Of a stretch of 64,000 nucleotides of DNA, positions 45,801 to 57,140 are shown one piece after another. The stretch is from the NCBI GenBank assembly GCA_036346395.1, contig JAYEVG010000047.1, positions 414,894 through 478,893 of the forward strand, written 5' to 3'. Under the pieces are notes generated by a model that saw only the letters and a list, made by a program, of their open reading frames with translations, had not been told where the DNA came from and did not search any database. The position numbers were made by a program, and so were the translations under genes. How positions within the stretch are numbered: position 1 is the first letter of the stretch; the number at the start of each line of letters is the position of its first letter. The stretch comes from Hsuehochloa calcarea. Its lineage: Eukaryota; Streptophyta; Magnoliopsida; Poales; Poaceae.

Positions 45801-48800
45801 CGCCGCCGATCGCCACGCCGCCGTTCACCGACAACCCTCGGTTCCAGAGCCGACACCGCTTTCGTGCCGACGTGGCTGCCACGTGTGCACCACCGCACAT
45901 TGCCACCTCAGCGCCCTTGTCCACGAGGCCGCCCACGTGTCATGCTGGTGTGGCGGTTGACATTGTTCCGTGTGCCGGTCCACCGTGGACCAAGGCGCCG
46001 TCTTGTGGATCTAGTCCATAAACCAGGGCCCACATGTCAGTCTCTGTTTTGATTTTCTTTAAGAAAAATATTTCGACCAAAATTCAATTATCCTCTCGCT
46101 CTCACTGACGTAATGCTGACGCCATAAGTGGATTTTCCTTTAGAAAATAATTCCACAAAATTTATAATTTCCAATTCTATCCTTTCATGTGAAATTCAAT
46201 CTTCCGGGAGCCCGTTCTCCTTCGTTCGAGCTTCGATTCAAGTGATTCAAATTTCTAAATTCGTCTAAATTCATTATCTATCTCTAGAACCTAAATTATT
46301 TAATTTGGAGTTTATTTGAATTTTGTTTGAATTTGGCTTGTTTTCACGTATAGATTTCGACGACTTCGGAGAATCAGATTTCGACGACTTCGGAGAATCA
46401 GATTTCGACGTCGTTTCAGAACAACAATTAATTAAGACAAGTTACATCCTTTGATCATATTTGATCCCAGTATTTTCATTATATTTTAAATTATTATTGC
46501 ATGCTTATTTATATTCAAGTTAATTTAAATTCTTGTTTTACATTTATAATTATATCCAATTCCATTGTATAGCCAATTTTGACATTGAATCAAACATTCC
46601 TTGTCATCTTATATAAAATCTAGTTGGTACAATAGTATGAACTACAACATTTTTGAAAAAAAAAAGTAAGCTTAACCATGCTTAGATCTGAAATATTTGA
46701 TTTAAGAATTTACAGTAAAAAATCAAATGTGGTTTAAATTGTATACATAGCATTGGTGTGGCATGAAAGTTTATAAATGACTTTGAAAAAACAAAATAAA
46801 ATAAAACTGGTTTAGACTTGGGCGAAATGGATAGTTAGTGGTTGATGGTTTATGCACAAGCTCAATTCAGTGAATGGTTGAGACCCATGGATTGTTTTGG
46901 AAGTCATTCAGTCAATTAAGGACCGGTCTACGAGCTGTGTGGATTGTTAAGCCATTCAGTACTACCACAAGTTTGGTATGGGACAGACCGGGTTAATTAA
47001 TTTGCAAAGTTCCACTGTTAGTTGTGCCATGTTGATGTGTGGGTGTCAGAATGACCTACTTTTTATGTATTCCCACATGGCGTAAGATGGGGCTTCCGGT
47101 GAATGGTTTAATCCAAAGGAAGTGAATCCTTAGCGAGCATGACTACTTTGGAATAACGCATTGTAAAGACTTTGTGATAAGCACTTAGTCGCACACCAAT
47201 AGAAGTGTGTGAAGCGGACATAATAAATCAATAATCTCTTGTGAGTAAAGTTGTACAATCTCTGCAAAGTGTCAAACTATTCGAATAGTTGTGTCTACGG
47301 TCATGAACATGCTGAGCAGGGCGTTTCATGGATTAGACTTTCGTTTTATTTTCAAAATATTTTATAAAACAATTTATGAGAAGAATGGGTGTCCATGAGA
47401 AAATTGTGGTTTGAAGCCCTGGGTTGGTACTCATGTTTAAGTTAGTGTTAGGTTGATGCCCTAAACATGAGCACCAACCCAGTTATTGTAAGTTAAACAT
47501 GAACATTTGATATTTTAAATACAATAGTTAAGTTCAAAAGCTCAAATTCAGTTAAAACTCAATTTCAGTTATTGTAAAATTTAAGCTTTTGAACTTAGCT
47601 ATTGTATTTAAAATATCAAATGTTGCTTTTGCACAAACAACCCTATAAGCTTTCTTTTGATAATATCCATGCATGCATTAACTCTATTATTGGTGTAACT
47701 TGCGGAGTACATTTTTGTACTCACCTTTACTTAATAAAATGTTGTTCAAAGAAAAAAGACTTCGCAACTATTGAGGATCTCGACGACTAGACCGCTACTA
47801 CAGTCGATTGCCCGTGACAGGTTAGGTGGACTCTACTACTTCTTCGTCTTCCATTGAGTTCTTTATTGTTGACCCGTAAGTCATTATTGTAATAAACTCT
47901 GATATTTATTAATATAGTTGTGTGAATTATGGATGTTAACATATTTATTTAGTGTGTACACTAGCTACTGTTCCAGGGACTAGTGTAGAATACACAGAGG
48001 ATTTGGGGGTGTACTCCCGAGTCCGACAGAATCATATCTTATCAATTCCATATGTTGATCCTACTGATGAATACGGCAAACTAAACAAAAATAATATACC
48101 CAGATGATGCTTGGAACAATGCTGTGCTATAGATTTAAGACCTATTATCCAAGCCGATGATAGCCAACCAAATTTTGAGGTGGCAGAATTTTACAAAACG
48201 CTTCATATAACTTGCCTTCCACGAAATTCCACAAATGGACAACGGAAACAAAGCAGAAGACCTCTTATCATGACAGTAGATTGCACAAAGCCATTACTGC
48301 GTTATTATTCCAATACTTGACAGTAGATTTGGAACACCAGTTTGTATAAGAAGCGCACACATTTGCCAAAAAGAACAAAAAAAAACCCCTAACCGCACAG
48401 TCCATAACTCTCTCTAGATCAGCATATCCACATACATCGCAACATCGCGCATCGCATAAAAAAATCACCCAAATAACACGAGCTACAACAGGAACCTTAG
48501 GAGCCAGCGCGAATCACCTAATTGACCCCAAACCGCAAGGCCCTAACAGATCTATCGCACGCACCACGTCGCAAGGGAACAAACAAATCGAGAGGGCGCG
48601 GCAATGGTGGGGGGACTGGAGGGGAGGGGAGGGCATCATCCATCACCTTGGAGGGGATGCACCCGACGTTGAGGCAGGTCCCGCCGAGGGTGCCCCTCTT
48701 CTCGATGCAGGTGGTCTTGAGCCCCAGCTGCGCCGCCTTGATCGCCGCCACGTACCCGCCTGGCCCGCCGCCCACCACCACGACGTCGCTGTCCTCCCCC

Positions 48801-48904
48801 GCCGCCGCGTACGCCCTCCACGCGGACACCGCCGCCCCGGGCGCGTGCGTCCGCCTCAGCACGGCCTCCGCCGCGCGCCGCCTCGTCAAGATCGCCAGCG
48901 CCAT
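42892..48904 (-). CDS. LPD1: Dihydrolipoyl dehydrogenase (E3), mitochondrial precursor
   Basis: Two exons, 48904-48647 (86 codons) and 44142-42892 (416 codons plus stop), give 502 aa. Residues 1 to about 36 are Arg/Ala-rich, as in a mitochondrial presequence. FAD-binding GGGPGG is at 45-50, the redox disulfide GGTCLNVGCIPSK with Cys77 and Cys82, NAD-binding GAGYIGLEMG from 216, a second FAD motif YAIGDA, and the catalytic HAHPTISE with His481 and Glu486. E3 reoxidises dihydrolipoamide with NAD in the pyruvate, 2-oxoglutarate, branched-chain and glycine decarboxylase complexes. Exon 1 ends exactly after CIPSK. Intron 1 (4.5 kb) holds a solo LTR. Everything looks intact. From memory this corresponds to rice Os01g0328700. 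Confidence 0.97.
44679..48028 (+). mobile_element. Solo LTR of a long-LTR gypsy family in the LPD intron
   Basis: Its start aligns with the TGTAACATCC start of the fragment at 62073 (here decayed to TTTATCGTCC), and it ends GAGTCCGACA at 48028. Flanks CAATC (44674-44678) and GAATC (48029-48033) are a 5-bp target copy with one change. The first 430 bp are AT-rich, a TATAAAT box is at 45469-45475, and a GC-rich leader-like part follows. No internal region is present, so recombination between LTRs is implied. Length 3350 bp, in line with RIRE3/RIRE8-type LTRs; the family name is inference. Confidence 0.8.
46363..46432 (+). repeat. Short tandem repeat in the solo LTR
   Basis: GATTTCGACGACTTCGGAGA recurs with a 27-bp period, with a third partial copy GATTTCGACGTCG. 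Confidence 0.75.
48034..48646 (-). other. Start of the LPD intron
   Basis: Intron sequence between the solo LTR and exon 1. No feature beyond the donor at 48645-48646 (minus-strand GT). Confidence 0.6.
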
Positions 48905-49970
48905 CCCTATCGGCTTCTTGGCGAGTTCTTTTCCCTCTGGCTTCTGCAGGGAAAAGGAGAGAAGGGGAATGAAGCAAAATAGGAAGCGCCTACCGCGGCT
49001 GCGGGTGGGACCCGATAAGATGGGGTTTCGTCGGAAATGGATCCTTAGCGTTCAGCACTACGCAATGATAGTACAGTATTTTTTTTTTGTTACAGTAAAA
49101 TCACAGTAGTAACTATTTTATTGTTGTAACGATATTTACTACAGTACTACTGTATAGTACTGTTTATACACTATAAAACGAAAACCTATGCAATAGTACA
49201 GTGGATCCGAAATTAGATGATTTTCTCCAATAATTCTCCTTTTTTTTTTACTATTGGCCGGACAATTTGAGGTTAGCTCCATTTAGACAATTAGTTAACC
49301 CGTGTTTGTTTATCAATCGATAGAACAATATAAAAATGTTAGCCGCTAAGGCTGACTTGACTATCACATGTTCTTTTTGTTAAGTTTTCTACCAGAAAAA
49401 CGCTGGTAAATGTGCTTGTTAAATTCTACCGGGGAAAAAAAGAAAACTAGATCGCATACTTGCGTAATGGATGCGTGTGTGTGTGCATGTGTTCCAAGCT
49501 TTCTGCAGCTGAGAGAGGAGAGATTGAAATCGCTGGCTCGCAGCTCGCACCCAATCCAGGAGAGGATATGTTTTTGTTGGTCCTTGTAGACCACTGAGAT
49601 CCTGAGGGAGACACTGCCCTCACAAGTCAATTGTTATCTGCATTCTGTACCTCTCTTTCAGAACCATTAAAAACCACTGTAGGCTTCTCATTCTGTCATA
49701 TTTCAACAGCGTTTTCCTCTGCAAAACCAAAACCATTGATTCAGAACAAAAGAGTGAGATATCCAATATTACAATTGCTACACCTGAGCCCCACAAACTT
49801 TCGATCAAACATCAAAATCCTGATAAATATATATTGTTTAACAACAAGAAGACTAACCCTCTTCACTTCCTCGCGATCGTTGGTTCTCTCCTAGTTGCTA
49901 ATGTTTGATGCAGAAGATCTTCTTTCCGAAGCTTGATATGTATCGACAGGCCAGGCCATTCTCGTGTTTC
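48905..49970. other. Upstream region of LPD and intergenic sequence
   Basis: 48905-49020 is probably 5' UTR and core promoter of LPD (no clear TATA). 49065-49200 is rich in ACAGTA/TACTGT words, like a small MITE. 49200-49970 shows nothing I can name. Confidence 0.4.
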
Positions 49971-50198
49971 TCAAGAGTGAGAAAAGGAACTCAAATGAAT
50001 GAAACCTTCGAGCAGGACAATTTGGACTGATGAACCGTTTGCTATCCTTGTCTCTGTGTGGTGAAGACTGGAAAAATTAAGACCATACAAAAGCCCGTGG
50101 GAGTTGCTCTTCTTCAGGGTTGAGATGACTTCATTAATCCAAACAAAGGAATCATCATCGTCTGTTTTCATGATGTACTTTGCATGAATAACTTTGGT
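49971..50198 (-). pseudogene. GT31 beta-1,3-galactosyltransferase exon fragment
   Basis: On the minus strand, after a CAG acceptor at 50199-50201, the sequence reads TKVIHAKYIMKTDDDDSFVW, then INEVISTLKKSNSHGLLYGL. This is the metal-binding (DDD) and following helix region of plant GT31 galactosyltransferases (hydroxyproline-O-galactosyltransferase type). Agreement is lost after about residue 55, and no neighbouring exons (for example an EEWP/GPGY block) are found. Hence an exon fragment left by gene loss or capture. Confidence 0.7.
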
Positions 50199-50201
50199 CT
50201 G

Positions 50202-50515
50202 TGAATTTGCAATATGCGAAACATAAGTTTATGTTATCAGGATGTGCATACATTTATTATAGCTCATATTGAAATTTGGAAAGGTGCAACATTCATGAAG
50301 ATTTTAGGTTCACTTATTGTATACAAAACCATGTATAATAGGCAAATCATGAAAATTTTAAGTTCTATCTTTTTCTTCAAGTAGCAAGGCAGCAATGCTT
50401 GTACCTCAACTTTCTTAGTTTCAGTTTCAAGTTTTGTCAAGATATGTAATGACACAACAAATAAATACCTTAGGCGTACGGATCAATTCAACATTTTCAC
50501 ATAGAGTATTTCAAG
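50202..50515. other. Intergenic, nothing recognised
   Basis: AT-rich sequence without ORF or repeat of note. Confidence 0.5.
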
Positions 50516-50778
50516 TGTTGATGTATAAGTGAATTATCTGTCTTTCCTCATCAGTTTAAGCTTTTAGGTGAACTGGTTGGTGCATGAAACTTAATATGGT
50601 ATCAAAGCCAAGAGACCATGAGTTCAAGACTCAACTGGCGCAATTAAAAAAAAAATAAGTGCAATTTACTTCTATTCCACGTCTTAGACCTGAAGGAGCC
50701 TACACATGAGGGGGAGTGTTGAAGTACAAGTGAATTATCTGTTTTTCCTCATCAACTTAAGCTTTTGCATAAAACTCA
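50516..50778 (+). mobile_element. SMART-like mini LTR retroelement (263 bp)
   Basis: Direct repeats 50516-50593 and 50717-50778 both start TGTTGA and share AAGTGAATTATCTG, TTTCCTCATCA and TTAAGCTTTT. TGGTATCAAAGCC (50597-50609) lies just after the first as a Met-type primer site. GAGGGGGAG (50708-50716) directly precedes the second as polypurine tract. The interior is about 120 bp with no ORF. Size and layout fit the SMART class of very small LTR elements in grasses. No target duplication is seen (TCAAG/ATACC), so the copy is old or its ends are slightly misplaced. Confidence 0.78.
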
Positions 50779-51045
50779 ATACCAAGGTTATCGTATCCAC
50801 ATAGAACGGTCTAACTTCGCCTTAGGTTCATAACTCAAATATTATCAAACTACACAGGGTTAACAAATATGAGAGATAAACATGGTCCATCACCATAATC
50901 AACGCGGGTTAGGGTATGGTTGCACCCGACTGTACCACTCGACTGTATTGGCCTCTAGGAGCACCGCTGATGTGTCTAAAAAGAAAATCATTTTCCAACA
51001 GTTTATTACTTGTATTATACTAATTTTATCTTATTTGCTCGGCTA

Positions 51046-51399
51046 ATGTCGAACCCGGGAACGAAGGATCTCAAATTCTCTGTGTTTCAACTTACCGTCT
51101 TCACCAAAAGTAGTCAGGATGGAGGAAGGTCGTTCCGCTACATGGTGGAGCCGAATTCTTATGATCAAGGCTGTCAGGAAGCTGCCAGAGAGACCATAGC
51201 TCGGTTGGGATATTTTTATTACAATCGGCTGGAGGGTACTACCTATCGCCATCTCCCTTACTGCAAGAAGGGAGAAGTCTTCAACCATTTCAGAAGCTAC
51301 CAGGGTGAGCCAGACCCTACTGTGGTTCAGATGGACGCCTACATCAAGGCACAAGATGAGGCTCACGTACACATGGCATTGGAGCTACAACGCGCATAG
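51046..51399 (+). CDS. Hypothetical 117-aa ORF
   Basis: MSNPGTKDLKFSV start, then FRYMVEPNSYDQGCQEAARE, a Tyr-rich middle and QMDAYIKAQDEAHVHMALEL. Codon use is orderly and base composition exceeds the flanks, so this stretch was coding at some time. I do not recognise the family. A transposon-related or captured fragment is likely, since repeats surround it and no introns or partner exons are evident. Confidence 0.35.
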   Translation: MSNPGTKDLKFSVFQLTVFTKSSQDGGRSFRYMVEPNSYDQGCQEAARETIARLGYFYYNRLEGTTYRHLPYCKKGEVFNHFRSYQGEPDPTVVQMDAYIKAQDEAHVHMALELQRA

Positions 51400-52030
51400 G
51401 GTCCTACCTTGACCACTAGGGCCTTCTTCTTTTGTCTTTTTTTCCTTTTTGTTAATGCAATGTAAAAAAGGCGACCAGCCATGCTATTTGGCTCCCCACC
51501 TCCCCGAAATATATTTAAGAGGTTCTATCTCCCGTTTACTGTTATGCATATACACACTTACTGGATTATTCATTTTATTTTACTATCAACTCAAAAAGAT
51601 GCAGTAACGTTAGGAACGCTAGAAAAATACACATTTACTACTTGCTACAATCCATTTTATCGCTTTGTGTATCAGTTTTTACTGTCACACTAACTTTTGT
51701 TGTACTGCCCGTTGAACATTACTGGTGCGGAACAATTGTTTGATTTGTAAGATTCAACATTCGTATATGTGCAAGTAAAAGTAGATGTCTGATGCGGTAA
51801 AATCAGATGATGGGTTTGATGGTTGTTGGCAGTAGTCTTATTATCACAAAAAATACTTCGCGCGAGGGAGATCGTGGGTCCTTGCCCCAATATATATGTT
51901 GCATGTTACTACCAGATGGGACATCATACATCTGGAGGAGATAGTGGGAACGTGTCCCAACAAAAAATATATATATGTGATTTGGTAGTAAAAAACATTA
52001 CGCAATTACTGTGCTAGCCATTGTATTTTA
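51400..52030. other. Intergenic, nothing recognised
   Basis: AT-rich. A loose repeat of GAGATCGTGGGTCCTTGCCC (51868) and GAGATAGTGGGAACGTGTCC (51938). Confidence 0.4.
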
Positions 52031-52276
52031 TTGTCAGACATATGCGCTCGTGTAATTGAATCCCAAAGAAACTGGTAGTAAAACTGATACACAAATTATT
52101 GTCATATACTCTATCAATTACTCTCGATCGCGTTACGCGCAGGAGTGGACGTTTCTGGCCCATCTACTTAGTTAACGGGCCAACTGTTTGAGGATTGCAC
52201 GTGCACGTCCCACTCGGACTGGTCGCGCGCGGTGGGCTAGCTGAACGTAAAATATCTATTCTACGCGTAGCTAGAG

Positions 52277-52280
<4 letters not shown>

Positions 52281-52368
<88 letters not shown>
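52281..52368. repeat. Compound microsatellite (CT)14(TA)30
   Basis: About 28 bp of CT then about 60 bp of TA, directly before the MITE at 52369. Confidence 0.95.
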
Positions 52369-52371
<3 letters not shown>

Positions 52372-52744
52372 AAGCCTTTTTCCTACTCCCGGGAGTAGTT
52401 ACTCCCTATTCCGTATCTCACAACGTAGAGAGTATCTTGCGCAACCGAGAGCATGTATGTGTAGTATACGAGTATATAAGACCACTTAGGTGGTATTCAC
52501 ACCTTTTCAGGGGTGGTATGTACAATTTTTTAGACATACTCCTTTTTAGTGCAAATATGAAGGCATTTACAAAATATGCTAAAAACTAGGGACTTTCTTA
52601 CAAATTTTTCAAGTGGTTCGCATTGAAATATCTTATAATTAGTATATGAGTATACCCAAAATGATAAAGGAGTATGTCAAGTTCTTTTAGGTGGTATATC
52701 AGAGGTAGGAGTAACTACACCCGGGAGTAGAAAGTATTAATCCT
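52369..52744. mobile_element. TIR element (MITE) inserted in TA repeats
   Basis: Ends AGGAAGCC...CTACTCCCGGGAGTAG and CCCGGGAGTAGAAAGTATTA...TCCT are inverted, with the shared inner words CTACTCCCGGG and GTAGTTACTCC. TA dinucleotides flank both sides, so the target copy cannot be defined. Length about 376 bp. It is missing from the right duplication unit. Family not assigned. Confidence 0.65.
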
Positions 52745-52999
52745 ATATATATATATATATATGAGAACATATCTAGTGCTAATGGTAATCTTGACCGTTG
52801 GATCTGGATTGAACAGCCAAGATTAATATGGCTCCCACCTCTAAACCATTTAATCACCCTGCATACTCCCACCTCCAATGCGTCTGCATTAAACATACTG
52901 CATGATCCAACGATCAAGATTGCCATTACCACCTTAGCACTCAATTACCCATTAGCACTTGATATGTTCCCTATATATGTGTGTGTGTGCGCGCGCGCA

Positions 53000-54250
53000 C
53001 TATTCTACACCTACGTGTAGAATATGTTATTCTATGGTCTACCACCTTCTGTGGATCAAAACCCACATCCCATCACGGTCAAAGGTTGGTCAAAGAAAAC
53101 TCACCACCTCCCAGCTCCATCAACCCATGTTTCTCTCTCCACCTACCCTCTGCGCTCAGTGTGGTAGTAAATCTTCGATGAAGATGCAATAAAGGCATAA
53201 GGATTGCAGTAATACTAAGCGTGATAGTGTCTGACATGTAAAGACACAGTAAATGAACATGAAGATCGTAGTAATTTCTCAAAAAAAAATATCACATTAA
53301 ATCTTTTTGTAGTGCTGCGGTAAAAGCACAAGAAGTTGCAGTAAACCTCTTGTAGTGCCGCAATAAACACACAAATGAGGTCGCAATAAATTTCTTGAAA
53401 CGGTGTAGTAGACGTAGAAGGAGGTTGTAGTAAATAATGCACGCCCGATATTCTTCTATTATATCGACAGTAATAGGTAGCGTATGTGACAGTAATTGTA
53501 ATACCATTTTTTACTGCCGGGCCATCTCATAGTGTATTGCCTTTTTTTCGGGCTATGGTCCCATGATCCGCACACGTGTGACAGTAACTTGCAACGGTGA
53601 GAAAAGTAACCGTGATACATTTTTTTACTGCCCCATCACACCTAAGTGAACTTTTTTCCGCGGGTCATGATCACACGCCCTCTATTTGTAGTGCTATAGT
53701 AAAAAGCATAACGAGATCACAATAAAATCTCTTTGTAGTGCTACAGTAAAATGCACAATGAGATCGCAGTAAATTGCTTTTGTAGTGCTGCAATAAAAAC
53801 ACAAGGTGGTTCAGTAACAGAGACAATAAGATCACAGTAAATCTTTGTAGTACTGCAGTAAAAGACACAAAGATGTCGCAGTAAATCTCTTGTAGAGCTG
53901 CAGTAAAAGGGGGCAGCGGAAGAGGCGGTGGATCGAGGGGCGCACACGGTTTTATGATCGGTTGCACTGTGATTAGATGATACAGTAATTGATTGGCTTA
54001 GGTATAGTAAATATGAACTTTTGGTACTATAATTTATTTTTTACAGTGTTAAAATATATTCATCATGGATCTCTTTTTGTTAAGAATATTTTTTTCTCCA
54101 AAAAAACGTCTTTTCTACACACAACGAGATTGCATGGGGCAGTGTAATTTTTACTGCCAGTTGCGTGGAGCACGCGCGGTTGTACGGTCAGGTGGATGGG
54201 GCCGGCCGGAGCGTAGAATAACATATTCTACACACGTGTAAAATAGCATT
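53000..54250. mobile_element. TIR element with CAGTAAA minisatellite-like interior
   Basis: Left end 53000-53034 and right end 54212-54250 are inverted copies (GTGTAGAATATGTTATTCTA on the left; TAGAATAACATATTCTACAC on the right). The interior repeats GTAGTGCTGCAGTAAA, CACAA and GATCGCAGTAAA words at 40-50 bp. No transposase ORF. A second left end sits at 54774-54810 in the other duplication unit. Confidence 0.7.
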
Positions 54251-54484
54251 ACTGTGTGTGTATATATATAAAGAGAGAGTAGACATGTCCAGTTTCATTG
54301 CAGACGTTGATTATACTTGCTTTGTTTCTGCGTGTTATCTAACTTAAGGTGTCAGATAACATGAACATAGGGCAATAGTTCCGATCTGTTGGATAATCAC
54401 CGATTGCAAGAACAAGTCTGTGACTCCGTTAGGGTGAAAAACACATATATCAAAGTGTAGTAGTAACAATCTGAGGAGCACGAG

Positions 54485-54741
54485 TTGTCAGACATATGCG
54501 CTCGTGTAATCGAATCCCAAAAGACTGGTAGTAAAATTGATACACAAATTATTATCATATACTTTATCAATTACTCTCGATTGCGTTACGTGCGGGAGTG
54601 GACGTTTCTGGCCTATCGACGGTAGTTAATGGGCCAACTGTTTGAGGATTGCGCATGCGCGTCCCACTTGGACTGGTCGGGCACAGTGGGTTAGCTGAAC
54701 GTAGAATAGCTATTCTACGCGTAGCTAGAGAATAGTGTGTG

Positions 54742-54773
<32 letters not shown>

Positions 54774-55903
54774 CACTATTCTACACCTACGTGTAGAATA
54801 GGTTATTGTATGGTCTACCACCTTCTGTGGATCAAAACCCACATCCCACCTTGGTCAAAGGCTGGTCAAAGAAAATCCACCGCCTCCCAGCTCCATCAAC
54901 CCATGTTTATCTCTCCACCTACCCTCTGCGTTCAGCGTGGCAGTAAATCTTCGATGAAGATGCAATAAAGGCATAAGGATTATAGTAATACTAAGCGTGA
55001 TAGTGTTTGTCATGTAAAGACACAGTAAATGAACATGAAGATCGTAGTAATTTCTCAAAAAAAGTATCACAGTAAATCTTTTTGTAGCGATGTAGTAAAA
55101 GCACAAGAAGTCGCAGTAAACCTCTTGTAGTGCTGCAGTAAACGCACAAATGAGGTCGCAATAAATTTCTTGAAACGGTGTAATAGACGCAGGAGGAGGT
55201 TGTAGTAAACATTGCACGCCCGATATTCTTCTATTATATCGACAGTAATAGGTAGTGCATGTGACAGTAATTGTAATACCATTTTTTACTGCCAGGCCAT
55301 CTCATAGCGTACTGCTTTTTTTTTCCAGGCTACGGTCCCACGATTCGCACACGTGTGATAGTAACTTGCAACGGTGAGAAAAGTAATCGTGATACATTTT
55401 TTACTGCACCATAACACCTAAGTGAACTTTTTTCCTCGGGTCATGATCCCACACCCTCTGTGCCCAGCGTGGCAGTAAATCTATTTGTAGTGCTACAGTA
55501 AAAAAGCATAACGAGATCACAATAAAATCTCTCTGTAGTGCTGCGCTAAAAAGCACAATGAGGTCACAGTAAATTGCTTTTGTATTACTGCAATAAAAAC
55601 ACAAGGTGGTTCATAGAATGAGACAATGAGGTCATGAGAAATCTTTGTAGTCTTTGAGAAAAGACACAAAGAGATCGCAGTAAATCTCTTGTAGAGCTGC
55701 AGTAAAAGGGGGCAGCGGAAGAGGCGGTGGATTGAGGGGCACGTGCAGTTTTATGATCGGTTGCACTATGATTAGACGATACAGTAATTGATTGGCTTAG
55801 GTATAGTAAATGTAAACTTTTGGTGCTGTAATTTGTTTTTTACCGTGTTAAAATATATTCATCATGGATCTCTTTTTGTTAAGAATTTTTTTCTAGAAAA
55901 ACG
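54485..55903. repeat. Right unit of the long tandem duplication
   Basis: Diverged copy of 52031-54109 without the (TA)n-MITE insertion. A piece at 55985-56090 matches left-unit sequence near 54117-54166, so the copy seems to go on after an 80-bp interruption. A (TG)n run lies at about 54753-54773. Confidence 0.85.
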
Positions 55904-56090
55904 ATTCAAACAGAGTGTAAATATGATAAATGGTTTAAGAGATATTCTCGTTCAAAATTTATAATTAATCCACACTTCTCTCTCCTCCCGCCCTTCCGCG
56001 CTCAACATGACAGTAAATCTATTGTAACAACGTAGTAAAAAAACACAACGAGTTTGCATAGAGCACTATAATTTTTACCGCCAATGGCAA

Positions 56091-57140
56091 GCTCCGGCAC
56101 ATCATCGCCGCACCCAACGTCAGTGCAATACAAGTATCATTGTCTCGTACAGGACTTGGGAGAAAACATTGGTTGTAATACCTTATCTCTGTTACTTAAA
56201 AATTAGAGTCGGTAGTCCGTTCTCTTCACTCTTCTAGCTTTGTCTCTCTCTACTGATATATATGCTATGTTATCAGCAAACTATCTTCTCGTATCGTGCA
56301 TTCCCTACTCCTCTCCCAACATCACCTGCGACGTCGTCTGCACTTCCTCCTCCTTTGTGCCCTCGCCTCCACCCCCGCTCTTCTGCTCTGCTCTGCGCGC
56401 TCCTCCACCCCTCCCCCGTCATCGCATCCATCGGCTGGATCTGGACGGGCCTCACTTCCTCCTCTCCGCCCCTGCTATTCTGCTCTGTCAGCTCCACGCC
56501 CCTTAACAAATTGAGATATATTATATCTACTTTAATTAATAAACTACTACATTCATGAGATGTTTCGTAGCAACACACGGACATTTAACTAGTTGCTTCT
56601 AAATACAAAGATCTGGTTAATTTCTCAATCATAATAATCATATGAAGGTTTATATATTGCAACTATCTCTACGTGGTTTCTTAAAATTACCTTTTAAATA
56701 GATCTATAATGGATGAGTCTACCGCATCAATCATGAACAGTCTATGGTCTACCATTAATGAGAAAAACGTAGCCAGCTTTGTTTAAGCTACTGTGGTCAT
56801 ATCTTGGTTCTTCCTTGAAATATTAATCAAGATCCTACATACCTTGGAGGCACATAACGATGTGCTTAATACCATTCCGACTCTAGGTTTGTTCTGCAAA
56901 TACCTTGGTAAGCAATTGATGACCCGAAAGTGCACGAGATCCGTGCATCACTTTTCCTCGAAGTAATCCGAGGTTTAATATAAAACTCAAAAGGACACGT
57001 GGAATATTCTAATTATTGTTGAGCGACTAATTAATAAACTCGATTAAATAACAGCGAGGGCATCAAATATAATAAAAAGTAAATTTCGTAAAACTACAGG
57101 TTTGTTGTACAAACTATCAGAAAACTACAGGTTTCATTAA
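56091..57140. other. Intergenic, nothing recognised
   Basis: A CT/CCTCC-rich stretch at 56230-56510 gives Pro/Ser-rich ORFs without family likeness. The rest is AT-rich. Confidence 0.4.

Larger units (their letters stand above)
52031..54109. repeat. Left unit of a long tandem duplication
   Basis: Starts TTGTCAGACATATGCGCTCG and corresponds, apart from an inserted microsatellite and MITE, to 54485-55903. Both end at the CATCATGGATCTCTTTTTGT block. No gene. Confidence 0.85.

Noticed and set aside
45416..46052. 201-aa Pro/Ala-rich ORF
   Set aside because: Leader-like GC-rich part of a solo LTR; no domain.
48518..48646. Continuation of LPD exon 1 beyond CIPSK
   Set aside because: LPD proteins continue with ALLHSSHMYHEA, which is found in exon 2; the GT donor after CIPSK is in phase.
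56240..56584. Overlapping Ser/Pro-rich ORFs
   Set aside because: Low-complexity CT-rich DNA, both strands open, no splice context.
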